In this document: piece after piece, positions 34,057-43,235 of the stretch
Layout: every line of letters starts with the position of its first letter
How positions within the stretch are numbered: the first letter of the stretch is position 1
Assembly: GCA_030148705.1 (NCBI GenBank)
Contig: JASBSY010000014.1
Location: 434,001-498,000, forward strand
DNA from: Pukyongia sp.
GTDB lineage: Bacteria; Bacteroidota; Bacteroidia; Flavobacteriales; Flavobacteriaceae
Direction of reading: 5' to 3'
Length of the DNA stretch: 64,000 bases
Notes under the pieces: generated by a model
Told to the model about the DNA's origin: nothing
Databases searched by the model: none
Seen by the model: only the letters and a program-made list of their open reading frames with translations
Program-made: the position numbers and the translations under genes

Positions 34057-34064
34057 TATATTTG
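34057..34064 (+). promoter_or_regulatory. -7 box before the OlsF-like gene
   Basis: TATATTTG matches TAnnTTTG, 40 bases before the ATG at 34104. It overlaps the TTG at 34062 and argues that the ATG, not that TTG, is the true start. Confidence 0.45.
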
Positions 34065-34103
34065 TTTAAATCGTTGAGAAACGACACACTTAACAACCAA
34101 AAA

Positions 34104-35915
34104 ATGGGATTAGTAAATGCCAAAGAAGTGGCCAAAGCCATTAATGTCGATAAATTTGGCTTTATCGGCACCTTTATGGGTTGGACTCTGATGAAAGTCT
34201 TGAAGATCTCAACCATGAACCAGATCTACGATAGGAACAAACACCTGAGCGATCTGGAATTTATCAATGCTTTACTGGACGAATTCGAGATCAATTTCGA
34301 AATCCCGGAAGAAGACCTCAAAAGAATACCTAAAACAGGGCCTTTTATAACGATCAGTAACCACCCATTGGGTGGAATAGACGGGATATTACTTTTGAAA
34401 TTATTATTAGAACACCGTCCCGACTTCAAGATCATTGCCAATTTCCTCTTACACCGAATCGAACCTCTTAAACCATATGTAATGCCCGTGAATCCGTTTG
34501 AAGAACGGAAGGATGTCAAGTCGAGCATAAGCGGATTTAAGAATGCCATATCCCACCTCGGCAACGGACATGCGCTCGGGATTTTCCCTGCCGGGGAAGT
34601 TTCAACCTACCGCGACGACAGGTTGCTGGTAGACCGACCATGGGAGGTTGCGGCGATGAAACTTGTGAAGAAAGCCTCGGTCCCTGTGGTTCCCATATAT
34701 TTTCACGCCAAGAACAGCAAGATGTTCTACCGACTGGCGAAACTGAACGACACTTTAAGAACGGCTAAATTACCGTCTGAATTGCTCACCCAGCGAGATC
34801 GACTGATAAAGGTTCGGATAGGTAATCCAATATCGGTGCAGGACCAGGCTGAGCATCAAACCCTGGAGGAGTTTACCGATTTCCTGAGGCGTAAGACCTA
34901 TGTACTGGCCAACCCTTTTCAGAAGAAAAAATTACTGGAGAATATCCCGAAGACACTTAAGATCCCAAAGCCGCCTAAGAAAATAGCTGGGGCAGTTTCC
35001 ATCGAAATGATAGAAGCCGAAATAGATTTATTGAGGAAAGAGGATAAACGACTGCTCATTAGCAAGAATTACGAGGTTTTTCTGGCGCAGGCAGAGAAGA
35101 TCCCAAGCATACTACAGGAGATAGGGCGTTTGCGGGAAATCACGTTCCGGGAAGTAGGTGAAGGGACCAATAATGCAACCGACCTGGACAAATTCGACAG
35201 CTACTACCACCATATGTTCCTTTGGGACGAGGACGCTAAAAAGATAGCCGGAGCCTACAGAATGGGCCTCGGATCCAAGATCTTCCCTCAGTACGGGATC
35301 GATGGATTCTATCTGCAGGACTTGTTTCGCTTTGAGCCCGAATTATACCCGATGATGAGCCAATCCATAGAAATGGGACGTGCGTTCATTATTAAGGAGT
35401 ATCAGCAACGACCCATGCCTTTGTTCCTGCTGTGGAAAGGGATTGTACATACAACCCTGCGTTATCCGGAGCATCGCTACCTCATAGGAGGAGTAAGTAT
35501 AAGCAACAAGTTCTCTGAATTCTCCAAATCGCTGATGATAGAATTCATGAAATCGAATTATTACGACCCCTATGTTGCCCAGTATATCAATCCTAAAAAA
35601 GAATTCAAGGTTAAACTTAAAGATGCGGACAAGGATTTTATCTTCGATGAGACCGAGGCCGATCTGAATAAATTCGACAGGCTGATTGATGAAGTAGAAC
35701 CCGGGAGCCTGAGGTTGCCTGTACTTATCAAGAAGTACATCAAACAGAACGCCAAAGTTGTGGCCTTCAACGTAGATCCTCTATTTAATAATGCCGTAGA
35801 CGGACTGATGTACATTCGAATTGCCGATCTGCCCGAGAGTACCGTAAAACCGGTGATGGAAGAGTTCCAGGCCGAGCTGGAGAAAAAGTATCTCAGCAAG
35901 AACGAAGAGGAATAA
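34104..35915 (+). CDS. OlsF-like bifunctional acyltransferase (aminolipid synthesis)
   Basis: 603 residues from the ATG at 34104; the TTG at 34062 lies in a promoter box. The N-terminal half is a PlsC-type O-acyltransferase: ISNHPLGGIDG carries the HxxxxD motif, and FPAGEVSTYRDDR the second substrate motif. The C-terminal half (REITFREVGEGTNNATDLDKFD, YFLQDLFRF-like, SIEMGRAFI) is an OlsB-type GNAT N-acyltransferase. Fused OlsF enzymes make ornithine lipids in Flavobacterium and Serratia, N-acylating an amino acid and then O-acylating it. Here the amino acid (ornithine or glycine) is unknown. Confidence 0.87.
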   Translation: MGLVNAKEVAKAINVDKFGFIGTFMGWTLMKVLKISTMNQIYDRNKHLSDLEFINALLDEFEINFEIPEEDLKRIPKTGPFITISNHPLGGIDGILLLKLLLEHRPDFKIIANFLLHRIEPLKPYVMPVNPFEERKDVKSSISGFKNAISHLGNGHALGIFPAGEVSTYRDDRLLVDRPWEVAAMKLVKKASVPVVPIYFHAKNSKMFYRLAKLNDTLRTAKLPSELLTQRDRLIKVRIGNPISVQDQAEHQTLEEFTDFLRRKTYVLANPFQKKKLLENIPKTLKIPKPPKKIAGAVSIEMIEAEIDLLRKEDKRLLISKNYEVFLAQAEKIPSILQEIGRLREITFREVGEGTNNATDLDKFDSYYHHMFLWDEDAKKIAGAYRMGLGSKIFPQYGIDGFYLQDLFRFEPELYPMMSQSIEMGRAFIIKEYQQRPMPLFLLWKGIVHTTLRYPEHRYLIGGVSISNKFSEFSKSLMIEFMKSNYYDPYVAQYINPKKEFKVKLKDADKDFIFDETEADLNKFDRLIDEVEPGSLRLPVLIKKYIKQNAKVVAFNVDPLFNNAVDGLMYIRIADLPESTVKPVMEEFQAELEKKYLSKNEEE

Positions 35916-35919
35916 AGGC

Positions 35920-36888
35920 TTATTTGAGCGGTCGTTTTTTAATCATCCCTCCTTTGGCGTCTTTAATGCTGTGCATAACGAGAAAGGCATTCTTGTCTAT
36001 CTTATCTACCTCGGTATGAAGGGTGGCAAGCTCGAGACGGGTAATAAGCGTATAGATTATATCGGTCTCATTTAGTTTTTCACCGCGCTTTCCGTAGCCG
36101 CGTTTGCCGTTATAGATCGTACAGCCCCGGCCCATTTTTTCGATAATGGCGATGCGTATATCTTCACTGTAATCCGAAATAATAGTGACCCCAACATACT
36201 CTTCGATACCCGAAACCACGAAGTCGACCGTCTTGGAAGCCGATAAATAGGTAAGCATGGCGTACAATGCTGTTTCCACCGAAAAAATGTAGGCGGCCAC
36301 CCCGAAGATCATTACGTTAAAGATGAGGATGACGTCTCCTATGGTTACATGTGCCTTTTTACTGAGAAAGATCGCCAGTACTTCGGTCCCGTCGATCACG
36401 GCGCCCCCTCGAATTGCGAGCCCTATTCCTGCTCCCAAAAAGAATCCTCCGAATACGGCGATAAGCAACTTATCATCGGTGATGGTGGGAAGGCTGATAA
36501 AATGAACAAGGATGGCCAGCAGGAAGATAGCTACCAGGCTCTTTAATGCGAATTGTTTACCGATCACCGAAAAACCCAACACTACAAAGGGTACGTTTAC
36601 CACGACCAGGAGTACAGAAAGAGGAATCCCGGTAACATCGGTAAGGATAAGAGAGATCCCGGTGGCACCCCCGTCGATAAACGAATTGGGAAGTAAGAAA
36701 CCATTAAGGCCCACGGCTGCTGCGGTGATTCCGAGTAAAATAAATCCGCTTTCTTTCAGGAAATGCGTGAATTCTACGGCGGTTTCATTGAGTTGTTTTT
36801 CAAAGAGCTTGCCCGACCTTCTTCCGAGCTTACGCCGAAGGCGCCATTCGGCGATCGTTTTGGCAATATTCTGAAAAAGGAGCTTCAT
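35920..36888 (-). CDS. YitT family membrane protein
   Basis: 322 residues. About six helices (ILLGITAAAVGLNGFLLP, GISLILTDVTGIPLSVLLVVVN, LLIAVFGGFFLGAGIGLAIRGG) make the YitT N-terminal domain, and the cytoplasmic C-terminal DUF2179 has GCTIYNGKRGYGKRGEKLNETDIIYTLITRLE. An unusual basic lead of 40 residues (RLRRKLGRRSGKLF) precedes the first helix. Function of the family is unsettled. Convergent with the OlsF-like gene, five bases apart. Confidence 0.92.
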   Translation of the reverse strand: MKLLFQNIAKTIAEWRLRRKLGRRSGKLFEKQLNETAVEFTHFLKESGFILLGITAAAVGLNGFLLPNSFIDGGATGISLILTDVTGIPLSVLLVVVNVPFVVLGFSVIGKQFALKSLVAIFLLAILVHFISLPTITDDKLLIAVFGGFFLGAGIGLAIRGGAVIDGTEVLAIFLSKKAHVTIGDVILIFNVMIFGVAAYIFSVETALYAMLTYLSASKTVDFVVSGIEEYVGVTIISDYSEDIRIAIIEKMGRGCTIYNGKRGYGKRGEKLNETDIIYTLITRLELATLHTEVDKIDKNAFLVMHSIKDAKGGMIKKRPLK

Positions 36889-37113
36889 TTTTATTTTTTT
36901 ACGAAACTACTAAAAAGTTAAACAGCAAACCCTTTTTATGGGAATCATCCCTGATGGAATTAGTAAAAAATTGTGCCGTGGGGAAGGGGCTTTGATCAAA
37001 AATTCACAAAACAGGACTTTTTAACGTCTCAATGGAAGCAGTGAGTCGTCGATAATTTACAAAAATGGTTGTTTTGCTGTGTTAGTTAGAGTATGAATTT
37101 AAATTAGAGTTAA

Positions 37114-38811
37114 ATGAAAATTAGTAAACTACTTTTAGTTAGTATTGTGGGATTGTGTACGCTTGGTTCGCAGGCTCAGGAATTTCAGTGGGGCGGTCGC
37201 TTTGGAGGAATTGGAGAAGATGTGGTTAGAGCTATGGAGGTTGACGACCTAGGAAATACATATACCACCGGTTATTTTACAGATACCGCCGATTTCGATA
37301 TAAGTTCGGGGGAGGCCATGTTGACCTCACAAGGATTTTACGACATTTTTGTGTCTAAACACGATTCGGATGGAAATTTCGAATGGGTGCGTGGCATAGG
37401 CGGTGCAGGTTTCGAATATGCCGTAGGAGTGAGTTTCGACCCTTTTGGAAATGTTTTTGTGACCGGGGTCTATGAAGGCACCGTGGATTTCGATCCGGGA
37501 GCGGGAGAATATCTGCTGAGTTCATCGGGCGGTCTCGATATTTTTATTCTGAAATTGAACTCCCAGGGAGACTTTGTATGGGCTCGAAGCGTGGGAGGTA
37601 TAGATTACGAAGAATCCACCGATATCGCCGTCACTCCGTCCGGAAAGGTTATTGTTTTGGGATATTTGTATGAAGAAGTTGATTTCGATCCGGGTCCCGG
37701 AACTTATTTGGTAAGCAGTGTTGGAGCAAGCGATACTTTTATATTGACATTAACGGAAGCGGGAGATTTCGAATCGGCAAGGAGATACGGGGGTGTGGAC
37801 CTCGACCTGGGAATGGATATGATTATTGCCGACTCCGGTGAGATCTATATAACCGGATTCTTTGAAGGGACAGCCGATATGGATCCTCATGACCTGAACG
37901 AATTTAACGTAACTGCCGAACCCAACAGCCTGGCAGCCTATCTCTTGTACCTGGATGCCAACGGCGATTTTGCCAATGTGGTTCATACCCGTGGAGGAAA
38001 TGCCTTAGCCCGAGGTCTTGACGTTGACGGGAATGGCAACGTGTATATAACGGGCTATTTCGATGGCACAACAAATTTCGACCCCGATCCGATGGCAGGG
38101 AATGAATTCGAATTCGAATCGCTCATGGCATCTAATGCCTTCTTAATGAAATTAGATCCAACGGGCGACTTGTCATGGGCAAGCCACATAGCTTCCGATC
38201 TGCCGGTATTTGGCTATGATGTTGCCGTAAATAGTTCCGGATATGTATATTCCACCGGGTATTTTGAAGGCTCGGCCGATTTTGATCCTTCAGCCAGTGA
38301 ATTCCTCCTTTCGCAGGAATCGGCAAATGCCATGGATGCCTATGTCTCTGTGTTGAATTCGGACGGAGGCTTCGTTGCAGCCCAGGCTTTTGGAGGGATA
38401 AATTTTATCGACACCAATGAAATTGCTATCGACGATTCGGACAATATCTATCTGGCTGCGCATTTCGAAGACACTGTGGATCTGGACCCAAATCCGTCGG
38501 AACAGATGCTAGTATCCAGTGAGGCCTTCAGGGACAGTTATATAGTAAAATTAAACGATGTGATTCTTGGGGTGGAGTATCCAATAGCGCATTCATATTT
38601 CCTCGCTCCGAACCCTGCTTCAGACCATATAATGCTTTCGAATGCGGATAACCTTTTAACGACCTCATACACTATAACTGATATTCAGGGGAGAACAGTA
38701 ATGGTGGGTAATTTCACCGATTCAGGTATTATTGATGTGTCATCGTTAAAGGCGGGAGTTTACATTCTTAAGACTGAAGATACCCTGGGAATCAAATTCT
38801 TAAAGAACTAG
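37114..38811 (+). CDS. Secreted seven-repeat beta-propeller-like protein with T9SS tail
   Basis: 565 residues. Signal peptide MKISKLLLVSIVGLCTLGSQAQ. Then seven repeats of about 62 residues with the frame GDFxWARxxGG...DxxGNVYxTGxFxGTxDFDPxxGxxxL; the seventh is the most worn. Repeats of this SBBP-like type probably fold as a seven-bladed propeller. The tail (HYFLAPNPASDHIML...ITDIQGRTVMVG...DVSSLKAGVYILKT) is a T9SS type A sorting domain, so it is exported to the surface or medium. Likely an adhesive or scaffold protein; no enzyme site seen. Confidence 0.92.
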   Translation: MKISKLLLVSIVGLCTLGSQAQEFQWGGRFGGIGEDVVRAMEVDDLGNTYTTGYFTDTADFDISSGEAMLTSQGFYDIFVSKHDSDGNFEWVRGIGGAGFEYAVGVSFDPFGNVFVTGVYEGTVDFDPGAGEYLLSSSGGLDIFILKLNSQGDFVWARSVGGIDYEESTDIAVTPSGKVIVLGYLYEEVDFDPGPGTYLVSSVGASDTFILTLTEAGDFESARRYGGVDLDLGMDMIIADSGEIYITGFFEGTADMDPHDLNEFNVTAEPNSLAAYLLYLDANGDFANVVHTRGGNALARGLDVDGNGNVYITGYFDGTTNFDPDPMAGNEFEFESLMASNAFLMKLDPTGDLSWASHIASDLPVFGYDVAVNSSGYVYSTGYFEGSADFDPSASEFLLSQESANAMDAYVSVLNSDGGFVAAQAFGGINFIDTNEIAIDDSDNIYLAAHFEDTVDLDPNPSEQMLVSSEAFRDSYIVKLNDVILGVEYPIAHSYFLAPNPASDHIMLSNADNLLTTSYTITDIQGRTVMVGNFTDSGIIDVSSLKAGVYILKTEDTLGIKFLKN

Positions 38812-38884
38812 GAAATTTAGCCGGCCTCCTGCTGTTGTAAATCTAAAATTTATGCCCTAATTTTCCGCCGTGGAAAAGTGGGGC

Positions 38885-40045
38885 ATGATTGTCGATTTTA
38901 TGATGATAGGAGGCATGGTTATAATGGCCTCTATAATCCTCTTTTTGCTGAAGTCGGGCAAGCATTATTCGAAGAGATTATTGGTTGGATTCTTTGTAAG
39001 TGCGTTCTTTTTCTTTCTTTATTATTATGCATTCAGTCATAAAGCACGCCTTTTAGGAGCCATCGCTATTCTTTTCGGAAATGGGATGGGATTCTATCTG
39101 GGGCCGTTAACCTATTTCTATATAAGATCCTTATATAAACCTGCTAAGGAGGTTGTAAATAAGCTTCTTCTAAGTCTTATCCCGTTTTTTATATTCTGGG
39201 TATTTATAAATGTTCCGGTGGCATTGAGTATAGCCACAAATGCGTTCAGAACCTATGGCAGTAATTATGCTGCCGTTGCAGATTATATCAATTTGTTCGA
39301 GAACCTGTTCTTTATTTCCTTCCTGCTGTTTTCCTTAAAAGCCATGAAGACCATGAAATACAGACTTCATCAACATTATTCGGAAATCAGTATCGGCAAC
39401 TTGTCCTGGTACAAATCCTTATTGGGAGGGTTGATTTTTATCGTCATTCTTGACAGCCTTTTTTCGGTATATGAGCTTATTTATCCGCCTATTCCGTGGA
39501 ATATTGGTACAGTGATCGCGTTTCTGTTTGTGATATTTTACAGCCTGCTGGGATACCGTGGAATATTTCAGAATAATTTGCGTATAACCGATGACCATTC
39601 CAACCACAGCGAAGATCAGGAGGAAGATGTTCAACAAAAGAACCCGTTAATTAGCAGTCCGCCGGCAGTACACAGTACTTTATCATCAACCGAAGTGCTG
39701 CATTACAAACAGAAGCTCAAAGAATTAATGGAGCGGGAAAAGCTTTATATGAATGAATCTTTAAGTCTTAACGATCTCGCTGACAAACTGGGAATTGGTG
39801 CTAAAAAACTTTCCGAGTTACTCAACCAGCACATGCAGACCAGTTTTTACAATCTGGTAAATGAATACAGGGTTCTTGAAGTGCAATCGAAATTAAAATC
39901 GCCCGATAATGCTCAATATACCCTGGTTGGAATAGCATACGATTCAGGCTTTCAATCCAAGGCCAGCTTTAACAGGGTTTTCAAAGAAAAAACCGGGATG
40001 TCTCCCAGTACATACAGGAAGAAACATCTGGTAAAGATGTCGTAA
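38885..40045 (+). CDS. Membrane-bound AraC-type regulator
   Basis: 386 residues from the ATG at 38885; a GTG five codons upstream is possible. Seven hydrophobic helices fill residues 1-235, a linker of about 35 residues follows, then an AraC/XylS DNA-binding domain: EKLYMNESLSLNDLADKLGIGAKKLSELLNQHM and LVGIAYDSGFQSKASFNRVFKEKTGMSPSTYRK. Such 7TM-AraC proteins are common in Bacteroidota and likely sense something in the membrane. Its gene follows the T9SS propeller gene, a possible target. Confidence 0.9.
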   Translation: MIVDFMMIGGMVIMASIILFLLKSGKHYSKRLLVGFFVSAFFFFLYYYAFSHKARLLGAIAILFGNGMGFYLGPLTYFYIRSLYKPAKEVVNKLLLSLIPFFIFWVFINVPVALSIATNAFRTYGSNYAAVADYINLFENLFFISFLLFSLKAMKTMKYRLHQHYSEISIGNLSWYKSLLGGLIFIVILDSLFSVYELIYPPIPWNIGTVIAFLFVIFYSLLGYRGIFQNNLRITDDHSNHSEDQEEDVQQKNPLISSPPAVHSTLSSTEVLHYKQKLKELMEREKLYMNESLSLNDLADKLGIGAKKLSELLNQHMQTSFYNLVNEYRVLEVQSKLKSPDNAQYTLVGIAYDSGFQSKASFNRVFKEKTGMSPSTYRKKHLVKMS

Positions 40046-40072
40046 CCCATTATTTAGTGTGGGACGGATTAT

Positions 40073-40843
40073 TTATATATCGCTCGGACTGGTGTACCTG
40101 GCCCGAATAAGCATTGCGGCGCCATAAATAGCTAAGCCGATGGCGATCACCCCCATGATGGTGAGCCCGAATTCGTTTTCGATAAAGCTAAACGCTTCTT
40201 TTTTGCCTATGTTCTCGGCATTGCCTTTAATGGCTGCTTTTAGAATCATATAACCCATAAAACCACTTACAATTCCCCTGGCTGTTAGTCCGATCTTACC
40301 TGATCGCCTTAGCAGTTTGCGCTTTTTGGTTCCAAGACTTCCCATGTTGAGCTTCTCCTCGAATTTCCCCGAATAGACCTGATAGAATTCGTATGCGGCT
40401 TTTAAGAACAAAATAACACCTACGAGACAAGCCAGAATCACTCCGAGAGACGAAGAAAACAATTCTGCCAGTAAGTTGCCCGTATTCCCGGACTCCGATC
40501 CGTTTCCAAAAATAATTACCAGGGAGGTATAGACCAGGAAGAGGTAAAATAGTCCACTTCCGAAAGTAACAATACTCTTTAATTTGCTTTTTTTTCCCTT
40601 GGACTTAATTGCCTGGTAACTTTGATTCCAACGCCAGAACACATAGCCCGATAATGCCACCGCTATTGCGAAGAGCAGGATTTTACCAAAGCTTTGTTGA
40701 GAGATAAATTCCAGGGCATTCTGACTGCCGGCCTTTTGTCCGCCAACTCCAAAGGCGGCAAAGGCCGTTAACGATCCTATAAGCAGATATACAATACCTT
40801 TGGCGCCTATCCCCAGGCTGGAGAAAATTTCTTTCTTGTCCAT
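40073..40843 (-). CDS. DUF1206 membrane protein
   Basis: 256 residues with six helices in three similar pairs (LGIGAKGIVYLLIGSLTAFAAFG, FGSGLFYLFLVYTSLVIIFGNG, KIGLTARGIVSGFMGYMILKAA), the pattern of DUF1206. Function unknown. It follows the flavodoxin-like gene on the same strand at 26 bases. Confidence 0.88.
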   Translation of the reverse strand: MDKKEIFSSLGIGAKGIVYLLIGSLTAFAAFGVGGQKAGSQNALEFISQQSFGKILLFAIAVALSGYVFWRWNQSYQAIKSKGKKSKLKSIVTFGSGLFYLFLVYTSLVIIFGNGSESGNTGNLLAELFSSSLGVILACLVGVILFLKAAYEFYQVYSGKFEEKLNMGSLGTKKRKLLRRSGKIGLTARGIVSGFMGYMILKAAIKGNAENIGKKEAFSFIENEFGLTIMGVIAIGLAIYGAAMLIRARYTSPSDI

Positions 40844-40869
40844 AGTGCGTTTACGCTTTACCTATATAA

Positions 40870-41577
40870 TTAGCGATATTCCGGATTTTCGAAACTCCAC
40901 CTACTGCCATCATCCCAATCTTCCCGCGAGTTTCCATAAGCAGGGTATCCTCCCTGATCTTTAAGCATCTTAGCCAGATGGAGAAGGTTATAAGTCATAA
41001 ATGTTGTATTCCTGTTTGTAAAATCGTTGTCCTTCGCGCCGCTTTCTTCATCGTTGTAGCTGGGTCCCGGCCCGGCTTCGCCAATCCAGCCGCAATCGGC
41101 CTGCGGGGGAATGCTGTAGCCAACATGCTGCAGGGAATATAAAATCCCCATGGCTACATGTTTAATGCCGTCTTCATTCCCTGTAATGATGCACCCTCCT
41201 ACCTTACCGTAAAAATAATACTGCCCCTTGTCATTTCGGTTACCACTTTCCGCATAGATACGCTCGATGAGTTTGGAGGCTACTGAAGATTTCTCCCCCA
41301 GCCAGATAGGGGTGCCTATAACCAGGATATCCGCAGCGTCTACTTTTTCCCAGATTTTAGGCCATTCATCTGTTTCCGCGCCATGCTCGGTCATATCGTG
41401 ATAAACCCCATATGCCACATCGTGATTAACGAACCTGAGGTATTCAACAGTTACACCTTCGGCTCTCATGATATTTATCGATACATCCATAAGTGCCTTT
41501 GTATGACTCATTCTGGGGGATTTCTTCAGGGTACAATTTATATACAGGGCTTTTAGATTTGAAAAGTCTGGCTTCAT
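40870..41577 (-). CDS. Flavodoxin-family NAD(P)H oxidoreductase
   Basis: 235 residues. ALYINCTLKKSPRMSHT is the FMN phosphate-binding loop; ADILVIGTPIWLGEKSSVASKLIER is the isoalloxazine-contact segment; GKVGGCIITGNEDGIKHVA follows. These match NADPH-dependent FMN reductases (WrbA-like fold). Physiological acceptor unknown. It may be cotranscribed with the DUF1206 gene. Confidence 0.9.
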   Translation of the reverse strand: MKPDFSNLKALYINCTLKKSPRMSHTKALMDVSINIMRAEGVTVEYLRFVNHDVAYGVYHDMTEHGAETDEWPKIWEKVDAADILVIGTPIWLGEKSSVASKLIERIYAESGNRNDKGQYYFYGKVGGCIITGNEDGIKHVAMGILYSLQHVGYSIPPQADCGWIGEAGPGPSYNDEESGAKDNDFTNRNTTFMTYNLLHLAKMLKDQGGYPAYGNSREDWDDGSRWSFENPEYR

Positions 41578-41622
41578 GGCACTTATTTTTTGATTACAAT
41601 TTTGTATTAAAGATTATCCTTA

Positions 41623-42594
41623 TCATATCGTCAGCACGGTTCGAATTTCCGCAATATTATATCCTTTCTCAATTAGCTGTTGATAAGCCTTCGACTCCTT
41701 ATTGAGAACGGGGTTGGTGTGGTTGAAATGGATAAAATAAATCTTAGATCGCTCTGAATGAGGCAACGAATCGAAAGTATTCATGCTTTCCACGATAAAG
41801 GGATGGGGGATTGTAGTCATATCCCTGTTGTTAAGTTCTTCAGAATCGAAGAAAGTAGCATCTAAAAAAGCAAAATCAACTTCGGCTAATGCCTGTACAA
41901 TCGATGAGTCCCATTTTTCCCATTTGTCGATATCTGGTATAAATAGTACCTTTTTTTCCCGTCCTTGAATGTGAAATCCCACAGTTTCAGAGAATTCATC
42001 TCTGTGTGGAACCAGAATGGGCGTTATTGTAAAATTATCTGAAAGTTTGATTTTTTCTCTGTCTCTTATCGAAATCAGCCGAATATTATTATCACTTACA
42101 AGCTGGCTCCAGGGACCATTATCCTCTAGATAGTTTTGCATACGAGGCATAGTGTATATGGGGATTCCCGACGCATTGAAGGCCTCTTTACCCAAATACA
42201 TAAGCCCGGTATAATGACCCACATGAGCATGGGTTAAAAGAATGCCGTCGGGTAGTACCGTTTTACGTGGCGAGAGTTCATTCAAAATTTGCAACTGCGA
42301 ACTTAAGTCCGGACTAGCTTCAATTAAAAATGCCTTATCGTTGTCGGGATCCACCAGTCCGAGTGAAACCACCTTTCTGCCGGGATCGGGAGCAGCAAAT
42401 AATCGTTCACAGCAACTTTTTTGGCAGCCAATCTGAGGGGAGCCGGCGTCCTGGATAGTACCCAGAATTACCAGGGAGGGAACTTTTAAGGGTTTAATAT
42501 CCAAGTCCGGGGAAGGCAGTACAACTTCTTCGGTTGTGGTATTGTCGCAGCCGATAAAGATTATCAGAAAAATAACAAAGAGGCTCCGTATCAT
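41623..42594 (-). CDS. PqqB-like metallo-beta-lactamase-fold lipoprotein
   Basis: 323 residues from the ATG at 42594, whose ATGA overlaps the DinB-like stop. Signal peptide MIRSLFVIFLIIFIGC ends in a lipobox Cys, so it is lipid-anchored. The body resembles PqqB: VILGTIQDAGSPQIGC, LLTHAHVGHYTGLMYLG (metal site with HxHxxH altered to HAHVGH), VPHRDEFSETVGFHI, LFIPDIDKWEKWD and IHFNHTNP. No other pqq genes are near, so a PQQ role is unlikely; a periplasmic hydrolase is inferred. Confidence 0.85.
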   Translation of the reverse strand: MIRSLFVIFLIIFIGCDNTTTEEVVLPSPDLDIKPLKVPSLVILGTIQDAGSPQIGCQKSCCERLFAAPDPGRKVVSLGLVDPDNDKAFLIEASPDLSSQLQILNELSPRKTVLPDGILLTHAHVGHYTGLMYLGKEAFNASGIPIYTMPRMQNYLEDNGPWSQLVSDNNIRLISIRDREKIKLSDNFTITPILVPHRDEFSETVGFHIQGREKKVLFIPDIDKWEKWDSSIVQALAEVDFAFLDATFFDSEELNNRDMTTIPHPFIVESMNTFDSLPHSERSKIYFIHFNHTNPVLNKESKAYQQLIEKGYNIAEIRTVLTI

Positions 42595-43130
42595 TCCTTG
42601 GGTGTATGTTTTAGTACTGTCATATACTTTGTCCACGGCCCAACTTCTTCCATATACTGCTTTGCCATTACCCGTTCAATTTGTGTAAGATGCCCCAGGT
42701 CGTGGACCACCCATGCCGACAATAGATTCTGAAGAGTTACAGTTCCCAGGGAGGGATGAATCCCTGTACGTTGCAAATCGGATTCAGTGATGCCATAACC
42801 TTTAAGGAGCTCGAGGTTTTTGGCCCTTAAGGATTTAAATTCATCCAGTAAATCACTCATGCTCTTGCCTTTACTCATCCGAAATTGAGCGAATCTGTCG
42901 TACGGTTCGAAGGTCTTGTTATCACTGTCGTTTAAGATAATCAGGATTCGCGGGATCCAATCGGTCTGCTCTCCGTGCACCAGGTGTCCAAGTACGTCGA
43001 AAGGGCTCCAGGTATCGGGGCCTTCGGTGGCCCGGATCCAGTCGTCTGAAAGACGGTTTAACAACGCACTAAGTACCACCGGAGTGTTTTCCAGGATAGT
43101 TATCGCTTCGGATAATTTAAAGGTCAGCAT
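42591..43130 (-). CDS. DinB family protein
   Basis: 179 residues from the ATG at 43130; a longer frame would begin inside a neighbouring ORF with a Lys-rich leader. Four-helix DinB_2 pattern: a His in GHLVHGEQTDWIPR and a second set in HDLGHLTQIERVMAKQY form the likely metal site (H...HDxxHxxQ). Such proteins are thiol-transferase-like enzymes with unknown substrate. It couples to the PqqB-like gene by a 4-base overlap. Confidence 0.88.
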   Translation of the reverse strand: MLTFKLSEAITILENTPVVLSALLNRLSDDWIRATEGPDTWSPFDVLGHLVHGEQTDWIPRILIILNDSDNKTFEPYDRFAQFRMSKGKSMSDLLDEFKSLRAKNLELLKGYGITESDLQRTGIHPSLGTVTLQNLLSAWVVHDLGHLTQIERVMAKQYMEEVGPWTKYMTVLKHTPKE

Positions 43131-43233
43131 CTTTTTCTTCTTCTTTGATTTTACGGTACCTGATAAACAATCGAATTCCCAATCTGGCAAACAGGATTAT
43201 GGCGATTAAGGTAATGAGGTCTATCGCATCCAC
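43117..43233 (-). CDS. Possible 38-residue single-pass membrane protein
   Basis: A GTG-started frame gives VDAIDLITLIAIILFARLG, a basic stretch RLFIRYRKIK and an acidic end EEEKDADL. It starts two bases after the DUF6090 stop and overlaps the DinB-like start by 14 bases, the tight packing of an operon. The composition is that of a genuine small membrane protein. No family known to me. A competing ATG frame (43241) is unconvincing. Confidence 0.45.
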   Translation of the reverse strand: MDAIDLITLIAIILFARLGIRLFIRYRKIKEEEKDADL

Positions 43234-43235
43234 GG

